From: Gonapodya prolifera JEL478
Lineage: Eukaryota; Monoblepharomycota; Monoblepharidomycetes; Monoblepharidales; Gonapodyaceae
Assembly (NCBI GenBank): GCA_001574975.1
Contig: KQ965766.1
Span: 1 to 64,000, forward strand
DNA: 64,000 bases
Reading direction: 5' to 3'
Within the stretch, counting starts at the first letter, position 1; each line of letters starts with the position of its first letter. Below the pieces are notes generated by a model, which was not told the origin of the DNA, ran no database searches, and saw only the letters and a list, made by a program, of their open reading frames with translations. Position numbers and translations under genes: made by a program. This document shows positions 10,051 to 19,439 of the stretch, piece after piece.

Positions 10051-11717
10051 GATACCGTAGCCACTCTAAATAACCAGCACAAAACCACGACAAATATAAC
10101 CACCCGTGGTATCTGTATTGAAACCACTGTGGTTATTTCAAATAACCAATGTAGTATCCAAGGTGGGTTAATATTTGGAATGGTGATCGGCCGATAGCCA
10201 TGCCCCAAAATAACCATGACAAGTGCCCACTTGAACTACACTCGGTTATTTTTCAGAAACCATGTCAAAACCAAGTCGTAGTTATGAAAGTTGGTTGAAA
10301 CCATTGTGGTTTTCCCGACCCCCAATTAACCCAGTTGCAACCACGGATGGTACATTTTCCGGAAACCACACATTATTGACATCGCGCTGTTAACTAATTT
10401 TTACACGTCGCTTGTTGCTAACACCCCCTAGAGCAGCGGTGCCACCGGTTCCTTTCAATACTACGAGTCACGTGGAAGCAAGAGACACCCCATCTGACAA
10501 CATTAGTCTCTCTCCGGTGGCTATCTCGAGCGCATGACACACTGGTCTCAACGCGCAGGATGGCTTTCGTCGTTGCGGCAGTACCCGTTCTTCTTGGAAC
10601 GGTGTGTCATCACCATATTCACGAAACTGTGGCTTCGCCAGTCAATGTCGACGTCGAGCTGGTAAAGAGTTTCAGAAGACGCTGTCCTTATGTGTAAGTT
10701 CAAGTTGGTGGGTTAGGTTGAGAGAATGACCAAAACATTACAAGGTTATCCGCACTTCAAAGTTTCGAGAACCTTCCATCATGGAAACGAATCCTTTCCA
10801 AAGTTTCGGAAGAGTACCGGGACATCATGGATACTGGTGAGAGTTGATGGCATCAATTGACAGTGATAGGATTGCGAATCACATCGATCACCTCGTAGCG
10901 TTAGGAATTTCGACAACTTTCTGCCATCCGAAACCGGTCGCGAACTTCAGGGAAGCAGCTGGGGCGTACATCACGGATCCCGGTCAGTTTGGTCCCGTCA
11001 ATTGATTGCAAAGCCGATTCATCGATCCCTTCGACTCTACTTCTTTCACGGAATGTCCCCAACAGCTCTCCATCACAATAGAGCAATCGCATCTCGGCGT
11101 AGGTTTTTTGCTTGCACTTGCCTTGTCACATTCTCGATTCGCATTTGGATTGCTTATCTCTCCATATTCAGGTGGCTCGTTTTTCGGCAATGTTTCGCAT
11201 TATCAGGTAGCTCCTTCGATTTCACTTGACTTTTGATAAGTTGTCTGCTGTCTCGTTTCTCTGAAACAACTGGAGTTGTTTCCTCGGATCATCAGGACGA
11301 GCGGGTTGAAATTCTGGTTGCGACAATTTCATCAGTTTTCCGTTCCCAAGACTTACCTTCTGACTCCACGGTATATTGCCAGTCTCAGCATGCTTCGATG
11401 ATGGTAATAACCCCTTTCCCATGTCGTAGCTACCGCCATGTATTCCTTGGACTCTGCCCAGAGTACGTAGGAGGATATATTTGTATACAAGGTCTTCAAT
11501 ACAGTCATGGTTACCAGAAGTAAAACCAATATCATGGTTATACCAAGAGAAACCACATGAAATTACCCGAACTAACCACCCAAATAATAACCACCCAAAT
11601 TAACATGTGAGAATAACCCGCCTCGGTTAATTGCAGTGAACCATTGGATGGCTACGGAGTGGTTAATGGGCTGGTTATCGTGTCGAAACCAGTCCAGAAC
11701 CGAGGGTGGTTACGGCA
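10051..11717. mobile_element. Candidate DNA transposon with AACCAC/GTGGTT subterminal arrays
   Basis: Two blocks, about 10050-10400 and 11510-11717, are packed with AACCA/TGGTT hexamers in both orientations (roughly 14 and 12 by eye), while the 1.1 kb between has few. The outermost bases form a degenerate inverted pair: ATACCGTAGCCACTCT at 10051 against the reverse complement of the right end, ATGCCGTAACCACCCT, 13 of 16 matching and all differences transitions. Dense short motifs near both ends are typical of transposase-binding subterminal repeats. No target-site duplication is certain, and the enclosed gene is unrecognised, so this remains a structural inference. Confidence 0.45.
10561..11236 (+). 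CDS. Unrecognised spliced or decayed gene inside the AACCAC element
   Basis: Several stretches read like real protein and are separated by GT..AG-like gaps: MAFVVAAVPVLLGTV at 10561 onward, LSALQSFENLPSWKRILSK and EEYRDIMDT after an intron of about 60 nt (about 10745-10845), IANHIDHLVALGIST and FCHPKPVANFREAAGAYI (about 10874-10978), and FIDPFDSTSFTECPQQLSI through GVGFLLALALSHS to SGGSFFGNVSHYQ (about 11018-11205). The two later joins do not keep one frame with any GT-AG pair I can find, so the gene is either decayed or mis-parsed. I do not recognise the family. It is not an obvious transposase: no DDE or other catalytic signature is visible. Confidence 0.3.
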
Positions 11718-11759
11718 TAAATCTTTCCGGTTGTGCCCAGCTGATCACATAGTTTCTCA

Positions 11760-12790
11760 ACCGTCTTTCAGGATTCCTGCACGGTGGTCCCGGAACCGGG
11801 CTCGCTAGAAGCGATTGATGGGTACTTGAACTCTCGGGTTCCGGTGCTGGTGCTTGTTGAGGGGAAGGATGATGCTTCTGGTGTCGGTCCGTCCAATCGA
11901 GGGGGGAGGCGGGCACAAGGCGACAGGACGAATGGACTCCGCGGAGCTTTGCTTTTGATATCACTACTTTTTCGACTCAAGCATGGCTCTTGCCATGGCG
12001 GTCCTGTTACAGTCGATCAAGACGCCTCGTTTGGAATGAAAGTCTAGCAGGGAGATACAGTTGATGTATGAAGAAAACCCGGCGGCCGCTAATCACTCAA
12101 CTTTTCAGTATGGACATCCCGCCTCCAGTCATTCTTCTTCCACGTGGTTCGGCGAACTACACACCCTCGTTCTGAGACGCACCTCTTCGAAGTGAACGGG
12201 TCTCTGATTCTTTCCTTGCTCACGTTGGGAGAGGCAGTGCTACAGTCCTGTCACTCATGAAAGTTCGAAACTGCTTCCAAGACCAATCGCCCGCGGTCAA
12301 GAACGCTCCATTTCTCATTCGCTTTCAAGACAACTATGCCAGTGGACTCGGAAACGAGCGCGCTATGAGCGTCGGTGCCTGAACTCTTTCACTCTTCGGT
12401 TCCGGTACTGGTGACCTCTGGTGTGAAATACGGTGTCTCCATGTATCAGATTGGCCGTACCGCTATATTGCGTTACTGGTGGCAGGGGTTAAGGCGACAG
12501 GACGACTGAATCTCCTCGGACTTCGTCTTTTGAGATCACAAGATTTTCGGCTCAAGCGTGGCTTCTGCCATGGCGTTCCTCGCCCAGTCTGGTCAAGGCC
12601 TCCAACTTGGTGGACGGGCGTCTTTGGGTGGAGGTGGCGAAAGGAGGGTGGCGTTCGTGCGGGGAGTGCACTTGGCGGGCACAGCAGCTCTCATGGGTTG
12701 AATGGTTTGGTTTTTCGGCTGGGACCATGTGGCGGATATTTATTGATGAGCAATGTGCAACTACTTGCGAGCAAGAGCATAATTGATCGT
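11760..12790 (+). repeat. Diverged tandem duplication of a gene-like segment
   Basis: A segment at about 11765-12050 recurs at about 12355-12650. Matching landmarks are GGTTCCGGTGCTGGTG (11838) with GGTTCCGGTACTGGTG (12399), AAGGCGACAGGACGA (11918) with the same word at 12490, and TCAAGCATGGCTCTTGCCATGGCGGTCCTG (positions 11977 on) with its copy at 12550 on. The second copy has a continuing frame with FGSSVASAMAFLAQSG and RVAFVRGVHLAGTAALMG (about 12546-12700). I cannot name the protein. No complete exon chain is visible in either copy; both share a TGA at the same aligned place, so they are probably decayed or intron sequence is conserved. Confidence 0.5.
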
Positions 12791-13030
12791 GTCTGGTAAT
12801 CTCCTGGTGTCCAACAGCTCCCCTGGCGAAGTGGTCAGTTACTGACAAACAAGGAGGTGGACCGCGGGTTTCGCTTGAAACCAACTCAGTCTGGATTCCA
12901 GCGAAAACATCATCTCAATATTGGTCAATTGTGCCAATGTCGTTCGAATGCCGCGAGAAATCGTATTTACATGTTTCCCTCTCCACACGTTGCAAACTCT
13001 GATCGCATGACTAGATGCTGCCGAGACCCC

Positions 13031-15438
13031 TCACCCCTCAGTTCCGCCCTCCCACTTCTCCCACCGACTCTTCACATCCTCCGCCTCCTTAGTCTCCTCC
13101 TCCTCGGACCCCACGCACTTCTTCCAGTCCGACCGATCGTTCACGTCGAGGTAGTCCGCGAGGCAAATGTGGGGGAACTGAATGGGTACGGCTGTGGGGT
13201 TGGTGCGGCCGGGGCGAGGCGGTAAGAAGGGTGCGTCGCTGGAAGTGTCCTGAGCGGTTTCGGTTGATGAGTGCCGGACGAGGATGAGCTGTCGCGGAGT
13301 TCCAGTCAGATCGTCGGGGGAGGCGGGTAGCTGGAATCGAAGGTATGATTGCGTGACATCACCCTTAGAAACAACATTATTCGAGTCAGTTATATGCGAC
13401 AATAGAATCGCCCAACCTTCAACTCACCGGCAAGTCTGGCTCCTCCGTCAGGTGCACTGCCGCCGCGCTATCCCGAATGAATTCATCGACACCAGCGACC
13501 CTACTTCCCGGAATGGAGACGCACTGCACGTGGTAATGCTGCACTCTCTTGCTCTCCGCTCCACCCTGGGTCCCACCGCCTCCCGCAAACGCCTCAAACA
13601 CCACAACGCCATTCCCCCGCTCCGCCTCCATCGCCCTCACACCCCGAAGATACGCGTCCACCTGCGTCCTCGCCGCCTGGGACTCCATCTCGCTCACGCC
13701 AGCGTTCTGCACCAGGTGGTTATGCGACGGGTAGTGCCCCACCGTGACCGCCAAGTAATGCCCGCCATTGACAAGCGACCCGCGCGGGATCGTGAGGTAG
13801 CACTCGGACGAGATGGAGACCAGGAGATGGGTGAGGAGTGTTGGCGTGGACAGGCAGAACCAGCAGTCGGCAGGCTCCTGCTGGCGTTTATCCTTGCGCG
13901 GCTTTCCGTGATTCGTGGAGGCGCTCAACCCCGCCATAACGCAGTCCTTGATCCAGTGACCCTGTTCTCCGCACAGGCGGCACACGTACGTGTCAGGCGG
14001 CGGCCCACCCTTTCGCCCTCTCTTCGCGTCCTGGTCTTCTCCCCCACCGCCACCTCCGTTGCGTTGGGCGTCCCGCTCCGCCTTGTGAGGACAGTCTTGG
14101 ATCCAATGACCAGGTTCGTTACAGATGCGGCACACGTAGCGAGCGGGGGGAGGTCCGTTGGCTTGCCGTTTGCGGGGTTGTGTGTCGGTCGCGGAGAAGA
14201 AGTAGTTCCCCCCGCCAGCGCCTTCGTCGGGTACATCGAAATCCTCCCAGGGGTCGCGTTGCCTCTTCCCACCTTTCACGGGCGGCGCCTGTCCCTCTTT
14301 GTTGGCGGGCATTGTCGAAACGGAGGTGGAAGAGGCGAGCGTGTACGGGTTGGGCGACGCGTTGGCCGGCTTCGCAGCAAGCGTCGCATTATCCATCCGC
14401 GGCAGAGGGGTGACGTTGGCTGCGTAGAACCATCGCGCCTTGTGCTGGGCCGCGGGTGTGGGTACCGCCGCGAGGATGATGAACCTCGTATGCCACGTCG
14501 CGCCTTGTCCCGCCGGGTAGGGCTCGCGCTCCCAAAACGTATCCCGGTGTTGGTCCAGAGGTGCGGCGGCGAAGTGGTACCGCGGTCGAACGCTTTTAGC
14601 GACGTCGGCGACGGTGGAAAATGTGCGGAGGTGCGGAAGGTTTTTGTGGGACGCGGCGGAGGGGGAGAGGACTGTGACGCCGCGGGGGATGGCGAACGTG
14701 AGGAGGATGTCGATTCCCGCGGATGGGTCGGAGGCGGTGTAGGTGGGAGTGGGAGTAGACGTGTCTTTGGGAAGGTGCGGCGCGAGGGTGGAGTGGAGCG
14801 CGGCGATGTCTGAAGGGGAGAAGCGCAGGTCGGAGTTGGAGGTGGCCGTGTCGATGGGGTCGTCCATCTCGGCAGCAGCTGCTCCACCCTTCCCGGCAGC
14901 GCCATTGAGTTCCTCCGTCGGTGGCATTCCACCAAGGTATGCGACTTTGACACCCTGAGTCGTTTTGAGCAGGCCCTGTGTGCCGAGCAGGAACAAATTC
15001 TCGCACACCTCCCCCTCGGTCCCGCCCGCGGCCTGCAATCCGGGAAGAGCGCGCACACGCTCAGGCAACTGGCGGGATGCGGCAAAGATGTAGGTCGGCG
15101 CGGGGACCTTGAGCGAGCCGTCGAGAAGGGCCGTCAGCTCGTCCTCGTCCCTGTCCTGTGCCATAATGGAACTCGCGCCATCGTTGCCCTTGCCGGTCTC
15201 CTGACTCGAACGCAGCGGGTCTGTCCAGGCAAAGAAGTCGCCGACGGAAAGGACGAGGTCGAAGGGCCCGTGCTTGGAGTTGATGGTCTTGAGTTTGGTT
15301 AGAAAGGTTCGAATCGCGCCGTCCACTGGACCTGTCACGAGCCTTGGCGGGGCGTGGACGTCAGTTGTCGATCGTGCGGCGATGCAGAGGATTGCAATCG
15401 ATGTGGGCTCACACTTTGACGGGTTTCGTGTCGGACAT
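13031..15438 (-). CDS. CWF19L1: CWF19-like (CwfJ family) RNA-processing protein with two CCHC knuckles
   Basis: Three exons in frame on the minus strand, 15413-15438, 13428-15342 and 13031-13363, give 757 residues. The start MSDTKPVKVLVTGPVDGAI is obtained only after removing the first intron. Residues 1 to about 300 form a metallophosphatase-like domain (GPFDLVLSVGDFF, LGGMPP, LLTFAIPRG), then two zinc knuckles CRICNEPGHWIQDC and CRLCGEQGHWIKDC, then the CwfJ C-terminal 1 domain (ADCWFCLS, YLTIPRG, HYLAVTVGHYPSH, the HIT-like HYHVQ triad) and CwfJ C-terminal 2 ending about WEKWEGGTEG. Relatives (human CWF19L1, fission yeast Mug161, yeast Drn1) work with spliceosomes and lariat debranching. 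Its start lies 109 bp from that of the divergent enoyl-CoA hydratase gene, so they may share a promoter. Confidence 0.93.
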
Positions 15439-15546
15439 CGTTTCAATTGTGAAATAGAAAATAATGTTGAAAGTGAAGTGTAGTACCAAACAGAATATCC
15501 AATCAACCAACTAACTTCTCCTTCTCAGTGCATCGCCGCCTCGCCA

Positions 15547-16903
15547 ATGTCCTCCGAGTACCCGGACGAGTGGGATCCCCTCAGCGAACCGCCCTCCAAG
15601 CGATACGGTGCGTGTCATCGGCTCAGTCTACCTCGAATCGGAACAAACATGCCGACTCAACAACGCTCGATTTGCGATAGCCAAGTTCAATGAGGTCGAG
15701 GGCCTCAAAGTGTGGGTGGAGGAGGATGAGAAAGTTCTGTGGATCCGCTTCAATGTACGTGTCGGGCTTTTTCTGCCTGAATGCTTTCTCCATTGATTCC
15801 AATCCGATCCGAAACTCAATTGTATTGCAGAGACCCCACCGCCTCAACGCCATCACTCAGGCCGGGTACAACGCCCTTCACGGCATTCTCGACATGCTGC
15901 TCCTGGACCGGCAGATCCGAGTCGTGGTGTTGAGCGGGGAGGGCAAAGGGTTCAGTTCTGGGTTGGGTACGTCGGCTGTCGTACTTGGTACTGGGAGGAG
16001 CATAATCAAATTCAAAACCCACTCGTGTCGACGCCATGGACGTGAACAGACTTTGACAGCGCGAACAAGGCACCGGGACCGGACCACAAGACGCTCTTCT
16101 TCAACCAGCGGAAGTACTCCTTACTTCCGCTCAAGTTCAGAACGATCCCGCAACCCGTCATTTCGCTCATGAAGGGGAAGATTGTTGGGAGCGGGTTGGC
16201 TTGTAAGCTTTGATCTGTTCTGAGTTGACGTCGTCGATGTCGATGGTTCGTTCGCGTTGACTGCTAATTCTTACGCAACTCGCACCACCCTTCCTAGACG
16301 CTCTCTCCGCTGACGTCCGCATCGCCGACCCCACACTCTCCATCTCCTCGGGCGCGAACCGTATGGGCTTGGGGGGCACCGACATCGCACTCGGATGGCT
16401 CTTACCCCGTCTCTGCGGATGGTCGGCAACGTCCGAGATCCTGCTGACGTTCCGGTGGCTTGACGCTGAGCGGTGCCTCAGGTCGGGATTGGTGAGCACT
16501 ATAGTTCCTGCTGATAAATTGGACGACGAAGGGAGGAAAATGGCGAAAGATATGCTCGTGAGTTTCGATTCCTCAAACCTTTGCATCCCAAAGACTGCGA
16601 TTTTTGAAAGTTACCACGTACCGGTCACCCCGTAATTGACAAAACAGGAACTGAGTCATCTGGGGTGAGTAGACTGACAACGATGTTCTGAACATCCCCA
16701 TTCTCATCACCCACTCACTCCGACCCAGCCTCATCGTCACCAAAATGAACCTCAATGCCGTCGCCGAAGGCGCCTCAATGCGATCGGCCATCACGGCCGA
16801 GGACACGGCGCAGATCTTTGCCGGATCCAACCCGGAAGCGGCGGTGATCAATGAGAGGTTGAAAAGGAATGTTCAGAAGGGTAGAGTGGGGTCGAAGATA
16901 TGA
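15547..16903 (+). CDS. Enoyl-CoA hydratase/isomerase (crotonase) family protein
   Basis: Seven exons give 291 residues in frame: 15547-15607, 15681-15754, 15831-15966, 16050-16202, 16298-16557, 16648-16664 (a 17-nt microexon) and 16729-16903. Crotonase landmarks are RPHRLNAIT, VVVLSGEGKGFSSGL (first oxyanion-hole segment), KGKIVGSGLA, ADVRIAD, and the MGLGGTDIALGWLLPR region (second half of the oxyanion hole). Members hydrate or isomerise acyl-CoA esters in fatty acid or amino acid breakdown. The exact substrate cannot be told; the familiar catalytic Glu pair is not obvious. No clear mitochondrial presequence; the C-terminus SKI resembles a peroxisomal PTS1 tripeptide, which would fit peroxisomal beta-oxidation, as an inference. 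It is divergent to the CWF19-like gene. Confidence 0.9.
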
Positions 16904-17900
16904 GGAATAATTACGAATCGCCAGGCTAGTGCTGCACGCCCATTTTCTTCCGGATCCACGTTCCACGTTCCACGACTTGTGAAAGGGTGTACGGGGACGA
17001 AGCGAAAACGCAAGTTCCCGCATGCAGTTGGACACATGATCTATATTCGACTCCCAGATGATGCAAAAAAGCCAGCACGGACGGTCTGAAGTTATATTGT
17101 TCCATAATTCGTCTCAATACATCCCCCGCTAAACACTCTTATGACGTTTGGCGCTGCGCCTAGTAGCCGCCTATGAGCATTGAGACGGGACGTCTGAAAA
17201 GGCCGTGCACGATTCTCTTATATTACCACCGCACTATGAAGTGTAAGTTTGGTTCGTGAGCGAAAGCGGCACAGGAGCCCTCGCGGGGAAGGGATGATGA
17301 CTTGCATCATTCCGATTAGAGCACTTGTAGTCCGTAAACCCGCCCCGGCTGGGGACCCTGAAGACGTTGCGGGGAGCCTCCACCCTGGGCAACACACGTC
17401 TGGGTGCATAAAGGGAGGAGTTGAAGTGTCAGTATAATTGCATGGTGTGGGTACCAAGACAGCGCGCACGGCTCCAAATCACCTGCGCGAGAGCATCCGC
17501 CGGCCGCAAGTGAGCACCCATGACGTCCCCGGCTGTCCCTGCGGCGTCACCGTGTGGGACGGCGGAGCGGGACACTTGAATGCCATGGATGCACCTGATT
17601 CGAACGAGTGAGACCGCGTTCACTCGCACCCACAACCGAAAAGCTGCGCTCGTGTCTCTCTACGGGCTCGCAACTGCTTCCAACCGCTCTGTGGCCATTG
17701 TGGACCGGAATGGCCATGTGTGGACGAAGCGAATGAGTTCCCTTATTGATCAGCTGACGTGATCTCTTCTGTAATCATCTCCCCGATGATACAAAACACC
17801 CGTCTGGTGGGCGGTTGCACAAAGAGAGTGGTAGGAAGTTTCAGCGTTATTACTGCAGGGCGGGGAGTGGGACAGCGCGCAACTGATCTGCATTTGCACT
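16904..17900. other. No complete gene recognised
   Basis: Short ORFs on both strands. The minus-strand frame 17429-17635 (GDVMGAHLRPADALAQV) could be a later exon of the secreted-protein gene starting at 17993, but I could not join it with convincing splice sites. Confidence 0.4.
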
Positions 17901-17903
17901 CAC

Positions 17904-17993
17904 GCCTGTGCATCCAAACTGAGCATGGACCACCTCGCTTGGGGCTGGCGATGCAGTAAAGAGTGCCAAGAGGAGAAGCACGAGGACACGCAT
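17904..17993 (-). CDS. First exon of a putative secreted protein (signal peptide)
   Basis: The minus strand from 17993 begins MRVLVLLLLALFTASPAPSE and continues VVHAQFGCTG to a good donor (GGC|GTGAGT at 17904/17903). A short positive start, a run of leucines and small residues before APSE are a textbook signal peptide. The following exons lie somewhere in 17200-17880 but are not resolved, so the mature protein is unknown. Start chosen because the signal peptide begins at this ATG. Confidence 0.5.
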
Positions 17994-18436
17994 TGTGAAT
18001 GAGCCAGTTGTGGTTTCGATGACGATGATTCCAGCCGTCTCAGTTCATCATAACTCGACCGACCGCCTTTTAAAGTGAAAGACACAGGTAGCAACTTGGC
18101 GCAGTCCGGCATAAAAGAGTACATTTTTGCTCGAGGAGGCGAAAAAAAGAAAATTAGTGAAGCGGCAAAGGTCCGCTACTTTTTCGCAATGTGATTTTTG
18201 CGAAGCCCCCACTTCTCGCCATCCCGAACTCCCCAGTTCGCTCCCCGTCCGGTAGGGAATAAGTGCCTTTGATGCACCAGAAAATGCCTCACAGTCGGGG
18301 TAGTTGAACACGGTCGGCTCGCGGTTCCGTAAGTCGTCGTTGCCTACGCAACTACGCAATAGGACACTCCCCTCGCCTTCCCCATAAGTGTGGGTGCTGC
18401 AGACTGGCAACAATGGAGATTCGTGATCCGCCACGT

Positions 18437-18488
18437 NNNNNNNNNNNNNNNNNNNNNNNNNNNNNNNNNNNNNNNNNNNNNNNNNNNN
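18437..18488. other. Assembly gap (52 N)
   Basis: Fifty-two N bases. They are flanked on the right by a G run (18489-18495), consistent with a homopolymer that stopped the assembly. The front of the RING-finger gene to the right may lie in or beyond the gap. Confidence 0.98.
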
Positions 18489-18620
18489 GGGGGGGGCATC
18501 GCACAAGCGCTTGGGCCAAATTCTTCAACTTCCATCTTGTTTTTAGGTGGTGCCATGTTTGTGTCTGTAAATATGCATCGAACAGCCACACGGGTACTTG
18601 ACCAAACATTTTCACACGCA

Positions 18621-18846
18621 GTACCTCTCGGGCTGCTCCCACCGTTTCCACACATCGTGCCTTGCGCGCTCCGTCCGCGTGCGTGGGTGGAAAGAGGAAG
18701 CCGCGATCGTGGAGAAGGGCGAGCTGGAGGGTGTGGTTGTGAGGTGTCCGGTGTGTAGGAGGGCGGGGACGGTTGAGAACGTGGAGGAGGGGAATGAAGA
18801 GCGGGAGGGCGTGTGGGAAGGTGTTGGGAGGGCGGAGGCGGCGTGA
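18621..18846 (+). CDS. C-terminal exon of a RING-type (probable E3 ligase) prot, 5' part missing
   Basis: After the acceptor ACACGCAG the frame reads YLSGCSHRFHTSCLARSV, then about 25 residues later VVRCPVCRRAG, followed by a Glu-rich tail to a stop at 18844-18846. The C-x-H-x2-H-x2-C spacing and the final CPVC are the second half of a RING-H2 finger. The first cysteine pair should lie upstream, but the sequence there is interrupted by the N gap. RING-H2 proteins usually recruit E2 enzymes for ubiquitination; the substrate is unknown. Partial gene. Confidence 0.6.
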
Positions 18847-18976
18847 GTTGGTGTTGAGGTTGGGTATGGAATTGGAGTGTGTGGGGGCATGTTGTGCAGT
18901 TTTGCCACTAACCTTGATGGGGTTGATGCGCATTACTTTACGTTCACGTTTGAACTTGAACACAAAAACTTACGGC

Positions 18977-18986
18977 TATAATAAAA
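18977..18986 (+). promoter_or_regulatory. External TATA box of the left 5S rRNA gene
   Basis: TATAATAAAA lies 28 bp before the 5S start, as in fission yeast, where 5S genes need an upstream TATA element. The same word at the same distance precedes the right-hand copy (minus strand, 23491-23500), although the flanks outside it have diverged, so it is being conserved. Confidence 0.65.
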
Positions 18987-19004
18987 CCCTCCCATTTAAT
19001 TAAC

Positions 19005-19122
19005 AGCTACGGCCATATGCGCGGAAAAGTGCCGCTTCCCGTCCGATCAGCGCAGCGAAGCCCGCGACAGCCCAGTCAGTACTAGCGTGAGAGATCAGCT
19101 GGGAATACTGGGTNCTGTAGTT
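19005..19122 (+). rRNA. 5S ribosomal RNA
   Basis: A 118-nt sequence with the eukaryotic 5S pattern: ACGGCCATA near the 5' end, TTCCCGTCCGATCAGC, then CCCAGTCAGTACTAGCG, GGGAATACTGGGT and CTGTAGTT at the 3' end. The ends pair (AGCTAC with GTAGTT) to form helix I, and a T run follows as an RNA polymerase III terminator. One base (19114) is N in the assembly. It is transcribed towards the second copy at 23355-23472. Confidence 0.93.
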
Positions 19123-19127
19123 TTTCA
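19123..19127 (+). terminator. Pol III T-run terminator of the left 5S gene
   Basis: The 3' end of the 5S gene runs straight into TTTTTC, the standard RNA polymerase III stop signal. The right copy has the same run on the minus strand. Confidence 0.7.
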
Positions 19128-19439
19128 TTTTTGGTGATTGATGGAGTTGCGAAAGATAGGTTTTATTTTGCAGCGGGACTTCGCGCTTTGGTTTATTTTC
19201 ACTTCAAAAGGTGTGGGCTACAAGATGAAGTGTCTTATGTGTTGCTTTTCAGCACTCATGCGTGGATATTAATGGTATTCTTTCAAGCCAGCGTGTCATA
19301 TCAAACGCAAGTTACTCCTCAGTAATGATACGAACGCGTCCACTTTGGGATCCCAGCCGACAATGTCACACTTCCCTTGTGCAATCAAATCCTTGAGGCA
19401 TTGCGTGGGTAGGTCTTCTGTTTCCTGCCTTCATCAACT

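Larger units (their letters stand above)
18960..19437. repeat. Left arm of a ~475-bp inverted repeat
   Basis: Nearly identical, in reverse complement, to 23040-23510. The match includes the 5S rRNA gene and TATA box and about 310 bp downstream of it. A weaker match (same words such as GTTGTGCAGTTTTGC and TTGATGGGGTTG) extends outward to about 18853 and 23600. The one ambiguous base N at 19114 is mirrored by N at 23363. Confidence 0.95.

Noticed and set aside
13284-14813. 509-residue plus-strand ORF
   Set aside because: It lies entirely antisense to the in-frame CWF19-like gene, has Arg/Val-rich composition typical of the reverse strand of GC-rich exons, and shows no domain.
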